Shown piece by piece: positions 12,634 to 25,300 of a stretch of 64,000 nucleotides of DNA. The stretch is from Seiridium cupressi. Taxonomy: Eukaryota > Ascomycota > Sordariomycetes > Amphisphaeriales > Sporocadaceae. The notes under the pieces are model-generated. The model saw nothing but the letters and a program-made list of their open reading frames with translations, had not been told where the DNA came from and did no database searches. The stretch covers positions 1 through 64,000 of the forward strand of contig JARVKI010000069.1 in the NCBI GenBank assembly GCA_036674765.1, written 5' to 3'. A program made the translations under genes and the position numbers. Numbering within the stretch: the stretch's first letter is position 1; every line of letters starts with the position of its first letter.

Positions 12634-12688
12634 ACAACCGCAGGTAGCACGATTGAGCCTTGCAGGAGCTTGGCAATATGAAATGTAC

Positions 12689-13120
12689 TTAGTTCTGGCG
12701 CGGCTTGACAATGCCGTCGTGTACGAAATAGTAAACAACTGTCGAGTCATCGTGCCTCACAGCAAGTAAGAGTCGCTTGGCACGGCCCTTGGGCAAGTTC
12801 GCAGGCCTGTCCATAGAATCAAAGATGCTTGACAAAAACTCGAGTGTAATAGTCTCGTGAAGGCTCGTAGAAAGGACCCATTCAACCTCGGGCGTTTGTG
12901 CAGCTGCGCCACCCATGGTGTTATTCTTGATCATCTCGATTTGATCGTCCGGATGAATGTAGATTCTCCTTGGTGCCAGACCCGAGATTAAAGGCCGCGG
13001 GTGAGGCTTTTTGCTCTCAGGAGCGTGAGTGTGTATTTCCAGGGAAGTCCAGTCCTGCTGGTTCTCAAGATTCTCACGGACCGCAGCCACAAGATCGCTG
13101 GTGTGATTTTGGTATTCCAT
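12689..13120 (-). CDS. SEN15: tRNA-splicing endonuclease subunit Sen15, 143 aa
   Basis: Non-catalytic subunit of the heterotetrameric tRNA intron endonuclease (Sen2-Sen34-Sen54-Sen15), which pairs structurally with a catalytic subunit. Single exon. Recognised from the order of conserved blocks: an N-terminal helix ending QQDWTSLEIHTH, then PRPLISGLAPRRIYIHPDDQ, then EWVLSTSLHE, and the C-terminal strand VYYFVHDGIVKPRQN, which is typical of Sen15 C-termini. The length fits fungal members. ATG 13120 is used; the frame runs seven codons further upstream only to a GTG. It converges on the alcohol dehydrogenase, and their 3' UTRs probably overlap. Confidence 0.9.
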   Translation of the reverse strand: MEYQNHTSDLVAAVRENLENQQDWTSLEIHTHAPESKKPHPRPLISGLAPRRIYIHPDDQIEMIKNNTMGGAAAQTPEVEWVLSTSLHETITLEFLSSIFDSMDRPANLPKGRAKRLLLAVRHDDSTVVYYFVHDGIVKPRQN

Positions 13121-14439
13121 GATGGTGAAGTGGCGAATCACGCTGTGGCTATATTACCGAGGACTCTTCTTGAGCTCTTCTGTAGTGGTCGACCGGGTCC
13201 AATCCGAGAACAAGACAACGGGGCCAACTGGGTGTTGATGGTTCCCTTCAGCGTGTGTTTTCGAGCAAACCAATTGCAGTAGGCGGTGACTCTGCGGCTC
13301 AGATGCAAGCTCTGATTTTAAGCTTCTTCCAGTGAGTGAATGTGGAGCTACAGACAAAGTCTGGGCTGGCGCATTTTGGAGTCCTTCCGCAATGTCCGAT
13401 ACCACTTGATTTATGGAGCAAAATTTCATGCCACTCCGTCTATATTGACTCATCTCTGCACAAGATCATTATGTTCAGAGCATTTCTCTCGCAATCTTGA
13501 GCTGGGCTTAACTAGTGCGTGAATGAGTGGTAAGGAGCGTGGGATCTGAAAGGGCATACTTTTGTGGGGCTCGCAAGACTTCGCATTTGAACCCGAACCC
13601 ACTGGTGGAATTCGTGGCCTATGGGGCTCAGACTCAGACGCATTGCTTACTACTGTACAGCACATGGCCTGGTGCCGATCAGCGGGAGGATGGAGTTGCT
13701 ACAAGGGACTGCGCATGCTACGTACATACACTCTCAACAACGATTGTATGCGCGAGAAGCAGTGCTGCAGTCAGTCCTCGGAGATGGCATTATGATTCCA
13801 ACAAGATCCCTTGATTCGAAGTGTTTCAACCCAGAACCTTGGAATGGGATTTAGCCATGTCCCGCGCCGGTGGTCCAGCCGAGTCAATGCCTACACGTAC
13901 ACGTCCCAGGGACCTGCCGCCCAAACAAACCTTCACTAATCTCAGCCAGAGCCCGGGTCTGACGTAGACGTTTGTGCTACTCCAAAAGTTGTGAATCAGG
14001 TATTCTGGTCGTTAATGACATGGTCCATTGCCGCTAGTCACCCATGCAAAACAACTCCCTTAATCAAAGAGACAACTGTTGTTTGTCACGACATTATTAT
14101 TGCAGGTTTTCAACTCAACCTGATCACGTCGTCACCTTTCTGGAAATCGTACTAATCATTAGTGAGGTCTGGGGCATCGTAAGCGCAGGCATAGCCCATT
14201 CCTAGCGCCCTCGCCCCCCCAACGAGCCAGTACGTGCCACTGCCAAGTCCAGATTGGTCTGGCTCATTTACTGCGGGAAACACCCTAGGACGGCGCAATC
14301 TGGGAAAGTCGCACCCTTTCTTGTTGACCTGTTGTCGCCCGTTTCGCATTGCCTTCCTCTCCCCTAAGAACTTCCTTTCTACCTACAAACTTGGTTTAAT
14401 TCAAGTATCGGTACCGGCTTCGATCTTGCATGCAATACT
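13121..14439. other. Divergent upstream stretch between SEN15 and the DUF2985 gene
   Basis: No coding frame with a recognisable domain on either strand. The last about 250 bp should hold promoter and leader of the DUF2985 gene. That leader contains an ATG at 14430 that overlaps the main start in another frame. Confidence 0.5.
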
Positions 14440-15498
14440 ATGCCTGAGGAGTCCAGTTCAATGCTGGGCACTTCAACATCCGGAATGGACCATCACAACA
14501 TTGTCCAAGAGAACCAGGCAGACCCAAACAAGCATCGGGCACAAGAAAGCATCGGATCTACGTTTGCCGGCGGAGTCGCTGGAACGATCGCTCGAGGACA
14601 AGAATACGAAAATGGCTATCACTTCCCGCCCAAGTACTCATGGCGAGAGACAATCGAGCAGGGCCTGGTCGACTTCTGGGCCTTCTACAATACGGGTTTC
14701 GGTTTCTTCCTCACCATCTACTCCCTCAACGTTATCGCTTGGGGCGGCATGTTGTTCCTGCTGCTATGCAACGCCTCGCCCTGGATGTGTAATGGCGATT
14801 GCAACAACATCGATTCGCCGAGGCGAGTTTGGATAGAGACGGATTCTCAGATTCTCAACGCGCTTTTCTGCGTGACGGGCTTCGGCCTGGCTCCGTGGCG
14901 CTTCCGCGACCTCTACCTACTTCTCAAGTATCGTGTCAAAAAGGACGTCAGGGGATTGCGTGAGCTTGCTGGTGTGCACCGTGGGTGGTTCCGACTGGCC
15001 GGGGCCGAGCAACTCCCAGTACACCTCGGGCCCAAGAACATCGAAGAGACGGACATCGCCTTCCCCGAGCAAAGCGTGCCGTATCCGCTTGAAACCATAC
15101 CAGAAGCGCCCCCGACTGGCATCAGAGCCCCTCCGACAAAACTCTGGAAGCTCGACTTGGTCGTCTGGTTCAATGTCGCCAACACATTGCTACAAGTCTG
15201 CTTGTCTAGTTTTATGTGGGCCCTGAATCGCTACGATCGCCCGAGTTGGTCTACGGGGCTATTCGTTTGCCTTGCTTGTATTGTCGCCGCTATTGCTGGC
15301 ATTATGATGGGTGTCGAGGGCAAGCATGTCAAAACAATCGAGGGTGTGCCCCTAACGAAGAGAGATTATGAGCGTCTGGCCAAAGACGCAGAACTAGGCG
15401 TGACACATTGGAATAATATCAAGGACAAGGATCCCCAGGAGAAGGAGAAAAAGAAGAAGGCTAAAAAGGTTGCGTCTCATGAGTCCAAGGCAACATAA
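14440..15498 (+). CDS. DUF2985-type multi-pass membrane protein, 352 aa
   Basis: Fungal-restricted membrane protein of unknown function; single exon. Hydrophilic N-terminus to about residue 75, then WRETIEQGLVDFWAFYNTGF leading into a first membrane segment around 88-110. A second hydrophobic stretch lies near 145-165, followed by a basic amphipathic region (APWRFRDLYLLLKYR). Two more membrane segments follow near 243-265 and 272-292. The C-terminal tail is lysine-rich (KEKEKKKKAKK). The acidic/aromatic-to-membrane arrangement and the APWRFRDLY block match what I recall of the DUF2985 family. The start ATG follows an overlapping 5-codon upstream ORF. No partner gene gives a clue to function. 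Confidence 0.82.
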   Translation: MPEESSSMLGTSTSGMDHHNIVQENQADPNKHRAQESIGSTFAGGVAGTIARGQEYENGYHFPPKYSWRETIEQGLVDFWAFYNTGFGFFLTIYSLNVIAWGGMLFLLLCNASPWMCNGDCNNIDSPRRVWIETDSQILNALFCVTGFGLAPWRFRDLYLLLKYRVKKDVRGLRELAGVHRGWFRLAGAEQLPVHLGPKNIEETDIAFPEQSVPYPLETIPEAPPTGIRAPPTKLWKLDLVVWFNVANTLLQVCLSSFMWALNRYDRPSWSTGLFVCLACIVAAIAGIMMGVEGKHVKTIEGVPLTKRDYERLAKDAELGVTHWNNIKDKDPQEKEKKKKAKKVASHESKAT

Positions 15499-16469
15499 GT
15501 GTATGAGCATCGGGTCTTGGTTTTATTAGAGGCTATGAGGCTTGAGACATGAATAGGCGTTCAGGGATAAGCAGGCGAACTTGTTTCTATGGAATTTGTA
15601 CATACCACCATGGCAGAGAACTACAGGATGCCACCAGTTTATAGCTGTGCTCATATATACCACAGCACATAATCAAATCGCAGATGCTGTCTGCCCAGAA
15701 CCTCGATTGATCATGTTTGACTCCTGACGACTCTGATGATGGAGAGACCCATGGCGCCTGCGTTAACAAGCGCGACATATCGCCGCCCATAGATGACTTG
15801 GCACTTTATAGATACTTGTGTCTCATCTCTAGAGATGCCGAATATCATGAGCCGGTTTCGGCATTGACTAGAAGAGATATGTGCACGTCGTTTGAGGACC
15901 CCTAGTCTTTGTTAGCAACCCAAACAGCTTTCTCCGAACTCGACAGGGGTGTACGAATAGACCAACTCAGGTCCATCGCAAGTCATGAGTACTCGTTGTC
16001 AAAATTGCCTCTGATCAGCAAGTTACCTAAGTACAGTACAGCAGGGTGACGCTACCCCAGACTTACTAGGCAGATCGTTAGGCCCACAGGGCGGGGTGGG
16101 TTCTTATCAGTTTGCAGTGAGCTCACAGCACGGCTGCTAACTTATGTAGAGCCTACTTGGGTATCAGGCCAATCATGTTTGATCGGCTGATGCGCCTGCC
16201 CAGCCTACCTGAGTGGGGACGGCCCCGTGAGCGACACTCACCTCCCGCCACGTCTAATCAAGTCACAGCGACTCTACTGCCAATTTACCAAATAGCTTTT
16301 TCTTCATCCTTTTTCATTCTTGAGCCTGGGGAGCTTGGAGAGGAGTTGAAGATACACGAACTTAGACCCGCCGTTGCCCGATATTGCACGACGCGACAGC
16401 AGCCTATCTACACTGTCCTACACATCCCGTGCCTGTCCGGTCCGAGCTACGTAGCTCGCCATCCTCGCC
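15499..16469. other. Intergenic stretch between the DUF2985 and transporter genes
   Basis: Both flanking genes point the same way. The stretch should hold the 3' UTR of the first and the promoter of the second. No supported gene or repeat. Confidence 0.5.
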
Positions 16470-17844
16470 ATGGCATCGAAAGCCCTCGTCCCATTCTTGG
16501 TAGCCATGATGCTGCTGACGGGCGTGTGTAATACTCTCCTGACCAAATATCAGGTCCGTCGTCTCCGAGACGCCCCCTTCAATACCACGCTCCTTGCCCC
16601 GTGCTAACACACCCGCCTCCAGGATATGCAATGTGTCCGCGACTGTGACACAGATCACCCGAAGAACTTCGAGCAGCCCGTCCTTCAGACTGCGCAAATG
16701 TTCATCGGCGAATCTGGTTGCTGGATTGTCGTCGGCCTCATGACGCTGTACCGCAAGTACTTCAACAAGCAGACGCCCGGCGAGAACGGATACCGACCCG
16801 TAAACACGAATGATGGACACGATGATGACGACGTAGCCGTTAGGCACTCCAACGGTCATTCCACCGCTGCCAAGGGAGATGGATACGGTGTTCTCTCGGG
16901 TTTCAGGGTCTTACTGTTGGCATTGCCAGCCATTTGTGATATCTGCGGCACTACGCTCATGAATGTTGGCCTGTTGATGGTGGCTGCCAGTATCTACCAG
17001 ATGACCCGTGGTGCGCTGGTTCTCTTTGTCGGGCTCTTCAGTGTTACTTTCCTGCGCCGCAAGCTACATGCATTCCAGTGGGTCAGCCTCGTTGGCGTCG
17101 TGTTTGGTGTCGCTCTCGTGGGTCTCGCAGGCGCTATCAGTCCGGACCACAAGGCCGCCCCAGAGCCTCCCGTCGCAGGCGAGCCGAGCACGGAGAACCC
17201 AGGCCTTCCGGATGCTGCCAGGGCAATCGTCGGTGTGCTTCTGATTGCCGGCGCGCAAATCTTCACAGCTACGCAGTTCGTGCTCGAGGAGTGGATTTTG
17301 GAGCGCTCCGAAATTGAACCCATCACTGTCGTCGGCTGGGAGGGGCTCTTTGGTCTAGCTGTCACATTGATCGGAATGCTTGTGTTGCATTTCGCCATCG
17401 GAAGGACGGAGACTGGCCGCTACGGCATGTTCGATATGGTTGAGGGCTTCCGCCAGATGACCGAGTACAAGGCTGTCTTGCTATCAAGTTTCTTGATCAT
17501 GATCAGCATCGGGTATGTTACCCCTTCTCTCGCCTTCAAGATCCATGTTCGTAGTGCTAACGCGGAAACACAGCGGTTTCAATTTCTTCGGCTTGTCCGT
17601 GACACGGTCTGTTTCTGCCACTTCTCGCTCAACCATCGACACCTGTCGTACGCTTTTCATCTGGATCGTGTCTCTCGGCCTGGGCTGGGAAACATTCAAA
17701 TGGCTCCAGGTCGCTGGCTTCGCTGTTTTGGTCTACTTTACGTTCCTATTCAACGGCATTGTGAGGCCGCCTTTCAAGTTCCTAGAGGTAGATGACAGTG
17801 AGGTTGAGGAACTATTGCCCGAGGAGCCTATCGAGCATAACTAG
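16470..17844 (+). CDS. SLC35F6-like drug/metabolite-family transporter, 414 aa
   Basis: Multi-pass membrane carrier of the DMT/nucleotide-sugar transporter-like superfamily; substrate unknown. Exons 16470-16553, 16623-17512 and 17574-17844 join in frame. The first donor is unusual (CAG|GTCCGT). Exon 1 is a hydrophobic first helix (LVPFLVAMMLLTGVCNTLLT). The exon 2 start (DMQC) and the block ICDICGTTLMNVGL followed by SIYQMTRGA strongly resemble SLC35F6 homologues. More helices follow: VLFVGLFSVTFLRR, WVSLVGVVFGVALVGLAGA, ARAIVGVLLIAGAQIF, and a C-terminal pair ending LVYFTFLFNGIV. An acidic tail closes the protein. A hydrophilic Asp/His-rich loop lies near residues 78-100. Confidence 0.87.
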
Positions 17845-20800
17845 AGAGACCACTGCGATGTAGTATTCGGGTTCCAGGTTTTGTTTCTGTCATTCTCTCT
17901 TAAAGGGCGTTGCTTGAGCTGGGCTTGCTGTCATTGGGAACAGGCGTTATTAGTCATCATTGCTGCATTTAGGGCTCTCCATATGAGAGACTCTCACATT
18001 GGTCGGGCGTTTACAGAGTGAAGATTTAAGCCAGAAGGCGGTCGTAGATACATATCGGGCTCGATGTTTTATATACAATTCAGATAATTACAGGGACTGG
18101 CCATGGGCAATGAATTCTTCGTCATATTTGAAATCCGACGACCTTGGACAGCTGTAGACTTCTATAAGAGGTCAAGGCTTTGCCAAGTCATAGCCCTTAC
18201 GCTCGTTGGCCCACACCTACTGTGGTATTGTGGTGCGATTAGCAAAGGGAACTGTTCTGTTTCTTAGTATGTAATTTTGGTACGGACTATGGCGTATGCC
18301 TTATACCCGCCTCTCGACATGCTGATATCTTCAACCTGCGAGAGTGAAATACTTTTTATCTTGCTCACACATACTCAAGAAAATTCTACTCGCTTTGGTG
18401 GCTCAGGAAGTGACCCATGGCGCCTAGACCAATAGAGTCGCAGAAGAACCTTGTGCACCATCGCTAGTAGATCTTTGTAGAGAGCTCGTTCTACTTGTTC
18501 CATATACAAGTGATCTCACACAAGTGGGGGTATTCCTCGCTCGGCACTTTGGTTTTTACCATTCTCCGTGGTTTTCAACTGTGGTCAGTTGTCTGTCCTA
18601 TGTGGTCGGTTTCCTTGATCAGCTTTCCTTTCGGTAGCCCTGGTAATACCTGGAGTCAAGCCCCAATGAGAAATAAGGCAAACCTGCTCGTATTTCTCCC
18701 AATGGCATTGAATATTGGGCGTATGTTAATGATTGGTTGACACAGTTGGGCTGAGATTGGGACTGGACGCGTCCGTCACTGTAGCTTTCCGCTGCGCCAG
18801 GTGCTTATCGAGTCTATGGCTGGCACGATATACTGTGCCTGTGTGAAAATCGAAGGGAATGAGGGGGCATCGTGAACCCCATTTCATGTTTTTATATTTA
18901 GTGTAGTCAATAGAGGCACAAGAATTTGTATGGCTTTCTCCATCAAAGTGTCCAGGGACACGTTTGACTCATGTGTATCCAAAGAAGTGCAAATGTTTCT
19001 TAAAGACAGCAACGACTACATAAGCTATAGCCATGGTACGTCAGATTGTGAGATATCTAGAGTCATAAGCTTTTAACATTCATCTAGGTCTTGATACAGC
19101 ATCAACTAATCTGTTTGAGCAGACTCTTTTCCTTTCCAACGAATCTCTTTAGTATGCAAGATGATAGCACCGCTTGCACGGCCAGCAGATATACCAAAGC
19201 TACGTAACCACTGGGTTGCAAAATCCCCCAGATGGCATTCCTGCCAAGACAACATTTCAAGATGCGATATTTACATAAGCTCTTCGATATAAAAGGTCGG
19301 CAACTGTTCCGGCCCCAGGAAGCCACATGTGCTGTATTTCCTAGAGCACGGGTTTATCATCATATAGAAAAAACGCGATCGCTTCTCTGACTAAGCTTGT
19401 ATGCCAGTTCGCAAGTAAATGATGTAATTATACCATTCCAAGAGGACCGTGATCGATGCTGTCACCCCTAGTTAATATAGCTTTGGACTGACCAGGAGGA
19501 GAATATTGGTTGCACGTAGGTATGATCACTGGAGTATTTGCAAGTTTATGGAAGTAATGCCGCAGTGTTTTTCAGTTACTGCAATTTCAAGCACTTCAGT
19601 TTTCAATGGAATCCGTAAAATCATTATGATCGGTATTGTTTCCGATACAAATTGCGCCAGTTATAGCCATAACAGGACTGAACTCAATCTCAAGCAGGAA
19701 ATAACAGGGCAATAAGTGCGATAATCTAGATTCTTGGCTGTTGACAGTGCTCTATGGATATGTGACGGTAAAACTTATCGGTAGTTCAATGAAGGCACAA
19801 TTAGGATGCTTAAGCATGGAGACCCTAATGACAAACTATTACAGTCGTGGAGCGGATTCGGCTGCCGGCCATCATGGCTCGAGACCTACATTATATTATA
19901 TGTCCATGAACTTCCCGAGTGCTAAGACGATGACCCTGCAGGTGACAATTGGTAGCAGGGGTAACGCAGTACTAGATACTCGCCTGCATTACCAGGATAT
20001 CATAGGGCACTCTAAACATTAGATATACCCGTAATCATTCTTAACGATGAGTGGTCTTGTGAAACCCCATATGTTTTATACATACCAAGATATATACCAG
20101 AATCACAACGGTGCCGCGAGGAAAGAACAAGGTCGCACACAAGTGTGAATATTATATAGAACATTCATTTTATCCAAGTCACGTCCCAGAGCCTACTATC
20201 TGGACCTCAAGGTACGCCAACTTTTACGCGCTTCACCAGCCAGATTGTCCCGCCGAGAGTTTAGATAAACACTGATAAATGATGACTGGTCCACGATGGC
20301 GTCCACGCATACGTACAGTTACAACCGCCGGCGGATCAGCGATCCATACCACAGAAGCAGTCACGATAATATCAATGGGTCTGTTTCCGACTATGAAAAT
20401 ACGGAATGCTAGAGTTGGTGCTTCTTTGGACAGAAACATCAGAGTCATTGAGCCCTCCCAACGCTTCACGTTTGATACGTTCCTGGAAATTTGCATGTAT
20501 GGTCATTAATAACTGACAACCATTAAAGGTGGGAAATACTCTTTATGATTGTTTGTAATTACCGGTGATGCCAACGAGGAAAGACACGCCTACTACCACC
20601 AATCTCATATCCCGCTACTATCAATATCTACCAAGCCGAAGTGCTGGTATAAGGAAGGCCTTTGCCATGGAGCTGGTCTGCGTGGCCCGTGTGACATAAG
20701 CATCAAATCTTTGGTATTGTATTCACAGCATAATATTCAGCATAGCTCAACGAGAACCTGCCCGTCTTCTACATTGCTGTCATCGTGGCACGCCTAGCTT

Positions 20801-21030
20801 GTTTCTCACAGACAGGGTCAAGGTCTCAAGAGAAGCCCTTACTCTTGACTCAGGATTACTTTTTATGATGCCATACTACTATAGGAAGGGCCAAGCTGGC
20901 AGGGACCTGTTTAGCTTAACCGGGATCTATGGACTACCATGTAAATCGACGTCGATCATGACCGAACGACTGACTCTCGACAGTGGGGTGAACCATACTA
21001 TAGTTAGCATTCTTCGCCCTGTTTACCCCA

Positions 21031-21552
21031 TCAGCTCCAGCCCCGACGAGTTCTAGATTTATGCCGCAATATACATAAGCAAGTAGCATCCCTGGTCACC
21101 TTAGCGACCAAGGTCCTGGGAGTCCACTCTGGAAGAGCCACGGCGGTTTCAGAAGTTGATCCCTTCTTGATAGTGGGCCTAGGGTCCGGTAGGTGTTTTC
21201 CGGCAGAGGGACCTAGCCTTCCATGGAACGGATTTCTGGTGGCAAGCATGACAGATCCAGGCCTAGGATAAAGAACGTGCTCCTTCGGACGAAAGGTAGA
21301 AGGGTCCGCTCCGCATCTTTGCAGGATGGCGAATAGTGATGACCAATGACAGAAGTATGGCGTACTTTTGCTTACCGTGGAATCCAGCTGAGTAGAGAGA
21401 AGCGAGACGATCGCCTTGCCGCTGACATCGAAGACGGAGGCTACCACCCTTGCCTGTTTCCCACCATAGCATCTATGTAGCCGGGGTTGATGATGTCGTA
21501 TGTAGTAGTATAGCTTGCGGTTGCCGGAGCACATCGCAGATAGCCTTGCCAT
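21031..21552 (-). CDS. Doubtful orphan ORF, 173 aa
   Basis: The longest uninterrupted frame in the gene-poor stretch. It is open for 190 codons and has an ATG at 21552 (MARLSAMCSG). No domain, signal peptide or family is recognised. The composition is rich in Arg, Ser, Thr and Cys, and the C-terminus is basic. A frame this long is unlikely but not impossible by chance in a block of this size. It could be a decayed exon, an orphan gene or noise. Confidence 0.2.
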   Translation of the reverse strand: MARLSAMCSGNRKLYYYIRHHQPRLHRCYGGKQARVVASVFDVSGKAIVSLLSTQLDSTVSKSTPYFCHWSSLFAILQRCGADPSTFRPKEHVLYPRPGSVMLATRNPFHGRLGPSAGKHLPDPRPTIKKGSTSETAVALPEWTPRTLVAKVTRDATCLCILRHKSRTRRGWS

Positions 21553-22118
21553 CGTACCAGCCAACCGGTAGAGTACCGAGCACAACCAAGACCGCGTCAG
21601 CAAAACATGTTGACTCGAGCTGTAACAAGAAACTCCCCAGCTGTCATGGTTTCAGATATTCCATCCACTTGGACAAACAGGAGGAATCAAAGCGAAGCAT
21701 CCGCGCAGCTCATGAGGGTCACACAGCTCCTAGGCGCGGCGAACACTGATTGACGAATCTCCAGGCTGTGTGCTACGGAATCCTGCGCGATTGTCTGCGT
21801 TTCCCTGGAACCAGGCCTAGCACCACAATGGAGTCACTCCCGAAGGCCCAAACAGAGGCAAGCCGCTATCTCGTTCATGCCAAGAAGGGGTCCGTCATGA
21901 TGCAAGCGGTACCGACAAAAGGTGAAACACGAGGAGGGTAGAGCACAGGCCAAGCAGCGACGTCAAGGCAGGCAATGGCGGACATTTTACCCGCCAGGTA
22001 GTATTCCCGCTGGGGTCATGCTGAGTGAGCTAGTCTCCTGTCGTTCGTGCATGTCATGCTTTGGTATGTAGAAAACATTGTGTAATGCCTTGCCTTATCC
22101 TTGAGCGCGAGTGAGAGA

Positions 22119-22325
22119 TCACTCGGCGGCTTGCAGGCGGATGAGGCTCGTGTCCTGCTTGCTTGCCCATAGGGCTACGACCAGCGGCAAGCCCGAACTG
22201 TTTCCCACGCCGAAGCGGAGGGCGTCGATGGTAATCCAATTAGCAGCCGAACCATGCAAAGTCTGCGTGCCGCCGAAGCCGATGAGCTCATGCCTTCCGG
22301 AGGCGGCGAATGGCTGGAGAGGCAA
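22119..22325 (-). pseudogene. Possible coding relic, 3' end of an unidentified gene
   Basis: A 68-codon open frame whose text (GFGGTQTLHGSAANW, then LRFGVGNSSGLPLVVALW) looks protein-like, with glycine and hydrophobic patterning. There is no ATG-led exon upstream that continues it. I do not recognise the family. It is listed as a relic only because of its composition. Confidence 0.15.
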
Positions 22326-25300
22326 TCTATTCTAAACTGTGGTCCCAAAAAGCTTAGCCGTTGGGGTGACGGCACCAGCATGGTGTCGCAAGGCGTGACG
22401 GCCGATAGGTACTGGGGTCACGACACGACTGGTTAGACTCGGATAAACCTAAAATTGGATGTGGGGGGAGAGCATAGACTTGGGCATCTCAGCTCGAGAG
22501 CGGCGCGCAACTGGGCTGCTGGTCCGGTGAAGCTGGGCAAAGCGTGCGCCGGCGATGCGGGTTATCGTCAGTCGGGCGTAGCTCGGTGCCCTGTGTGTTT
22601 TTCTAGAAGCGGACCAGAAGAAGCTGTGACAATGCCATTCTGAGCGTGCCCGTGTCTCATGTCCCTGAGGCTAGCAGCTCTGAAACGAGGTCATGGGTGG
22701 GTTGCCAAGCACTGCTAGATGTGACGGTCCTCTGCAAGTCAGCATGCCAGATTCCCTTCAGGTGAACCTCTGGGAGAAGGAAGGTGCGTGCGTTTCTCAT
22801 GTGCGCAGGTTGCGAAGACACACACACCAACGTCGTCGCTGGGAGATCATCTGAAGCAGGCTACGCTTGTGATCCTAAAGAGGTCCCTGTCCCTGTGCGC
22901 CGAATGCAGGTTCGGTCCTTCTTTCGCCAGGAACACCAATGGAACCTCTTCCCACTAGCTGCATGACTTTGGCTAGTGCCAGCTAGTCCCGAGGCTCCCC
23001 TGGGGGCACTGAGGATGGCAGTGTTGGGATTGCTACGAAATGTTTCAACCGTTGATGTGCGATAAGAAGCCATCGTGAATCGCGTTTCAGGACCTGCAGT
23101 GGTACACCCGGACGATCTGTGGCCTTGACAAAGTGATGATCGGCGCCCGGGGGCATGTGTACAGCTCGGTGCCTGTAGCGCAGCCCGGAGAGGGGGTCAA
23201 TGTTGGCGATCTGAAGTCAGGAACAAAGCTAGATTTTCGTTGTGTAAATTTCACTATGTACGGAAATACAACGCCCAGTTAGCGTGGGCGGGCTGAAATC
23301 GGCTTGCGTATTGGCAGCAAAAATTGTAGAGCCACCAACTAATTATTGAACAATAGCGGTCACCGCTCATACTGGGTCCGCCATAGCATATGTACCTAAT
23401 TTGGCGAACAAGATGTTGTAGATCTCCCGAGCATTATAGTATTAGCTGAACAACGATCTATACTACATCTGTTATTTTCATCAGCTCATCTATCAGGTTG
23501 GTTGCCGTGATTGAAAGTACGGAGCTCGCAATTCCTTGCATAGCCTAGAATGCATGATTGCTTCTGCCCTCGATTGGTCGCTTGTACTCTCATCTCATGC
23601 TGTGTATAGTCGATTTTCCCATCGCTTAGAGCGTTGGTCCTCTGATGCGCGCGGTTGGGTTTCTAACCTCTGCGGAGACTGCGCATTGCAGTATACCTAG
23701 TATTCCATGTCTGGAAACTGTTAAAGGAGTATTGTATGGCTACTCTTACATCAAAACCCGAGCTTGTCGTCCAATCATCCGCTGGCGGTTCTGTATCGTA
23801 GGGTTTCAATCTCGTTAACGCAGGTACGCGCACTTGCCAACCTCAGATCTGAGCAATCTTCAGCGATGCCGCCCAGCACACGCGTGGATGCATCTGCAGC
23901 CAGCCAGCCAGCGAGCGAGCGGGTGAGCCGGTCGTCGAAGCAGCGGCCAGCGGATAGGACAAAATTCTATGGTGAAGGTTTGTTAAAGATGTCTATTTCT
24001 GGAGCGCGCAGGCGGCCGAGGTTGACTGAAGCAGCCAATTGGCGCGCTGAACAGCTCACCTGCTTCGGTAATGCAGGCGATACGCAAGTGTGGATTGAAG
24101 CTGTTCAGTGCCATCATTGGTTCGCGGCACCCTGGCGGCTTTCGGATGCAAAATTTAAGCTTGGTAACTGTGGCCGAAGAATGCGAGTTTCTGAAACGAG
24201 TCGATTTAAGATGCTATGAGGCGCTAGACCAGAGGTTTGTTTGGACGACAGCTGTCTCTGCTGTCATGGACCGTTCATACGATGTTTTGTGAAGACTCAT
24301 GAAAACTCAAAGCGCCTAACACTTGTCTTGCGAGCGTAGCGCCGACGGTCTTTCTACTGGACAGCCACGAGCATAGGACATGACCAGGTGGCAGAGGGCC
24401 TTACACTTGAGTGACCCCCTCGATTGGCCAGCAAACTGCGCGCGACTCATCATAGTTCAAGACGTCTGTGAGCCAAAGTAGTATATCATAGTATGCAGAT
24501 ATCAAGACCACGAAGTACCGACAGCTTACCTCCACTAGCGAGGAGGATGGTAAGGCTTGCCAACCTGGAAGATCGATGTTTCGAGTCCTGACTGAGACGA
24601 AGAAACATCCTCCTAGATCTTATCCGGACTCACTGCCGGCGAACGCCAGTTTGGTTGATGGATTCACCGGTAGTGATCAGAAAGTGAAATTGCGGAGGAG
24701 TTTCGCATCTGGCGAGGATGCCACCCTGGTCTTGTGGATTTTTTCCTTGCAAGAAACGACGCCTAGCTGGATACGAGCGTTACCCGCAGCCAGGTAGGTC
24801 ACATCGTGGGGCTCGTCGTAGGAGCAGTACAGACGACTTTGACCGTCGCGCGAGAGTTCATGCAAGGGAAGACGATGAACGTGGCCCAGCTGGGCTGCTG
24901 TGGCTGGGTTGCTCGTGGTTGAGGTTGAGGACCCCGAGTGTGATGGTTTCGGATCATGCTGGCGATGCTGATCAAACAGGGCCGCCTACCATTTTGGGAA
25001 CTGGTCAACGGCTAGCGCATGCAGCGGGCAAGGCACGTTCGGCCGAAGTGCCACTGTTTCTCCCCGTCTGTGGTATTTGAGAAAGCGGCTGGGTGTGTCA
25101 CCAATTTGGAAATCCGATCATGGGTAGCAAAGGGCAACAGCGCATATTGCGAAATTCGATGATTGGTATGGGATCGGGTAGGCGACAGCGTCGAACATAG
25201 CATTTGATCTTGCTTGGACTCTACACGCACATACTGTCTCTTGTTTTCCTTATTGTGGGCAACAAGCCACACGTTTACCAGCGGCTTAGAGGTCGGCCGC

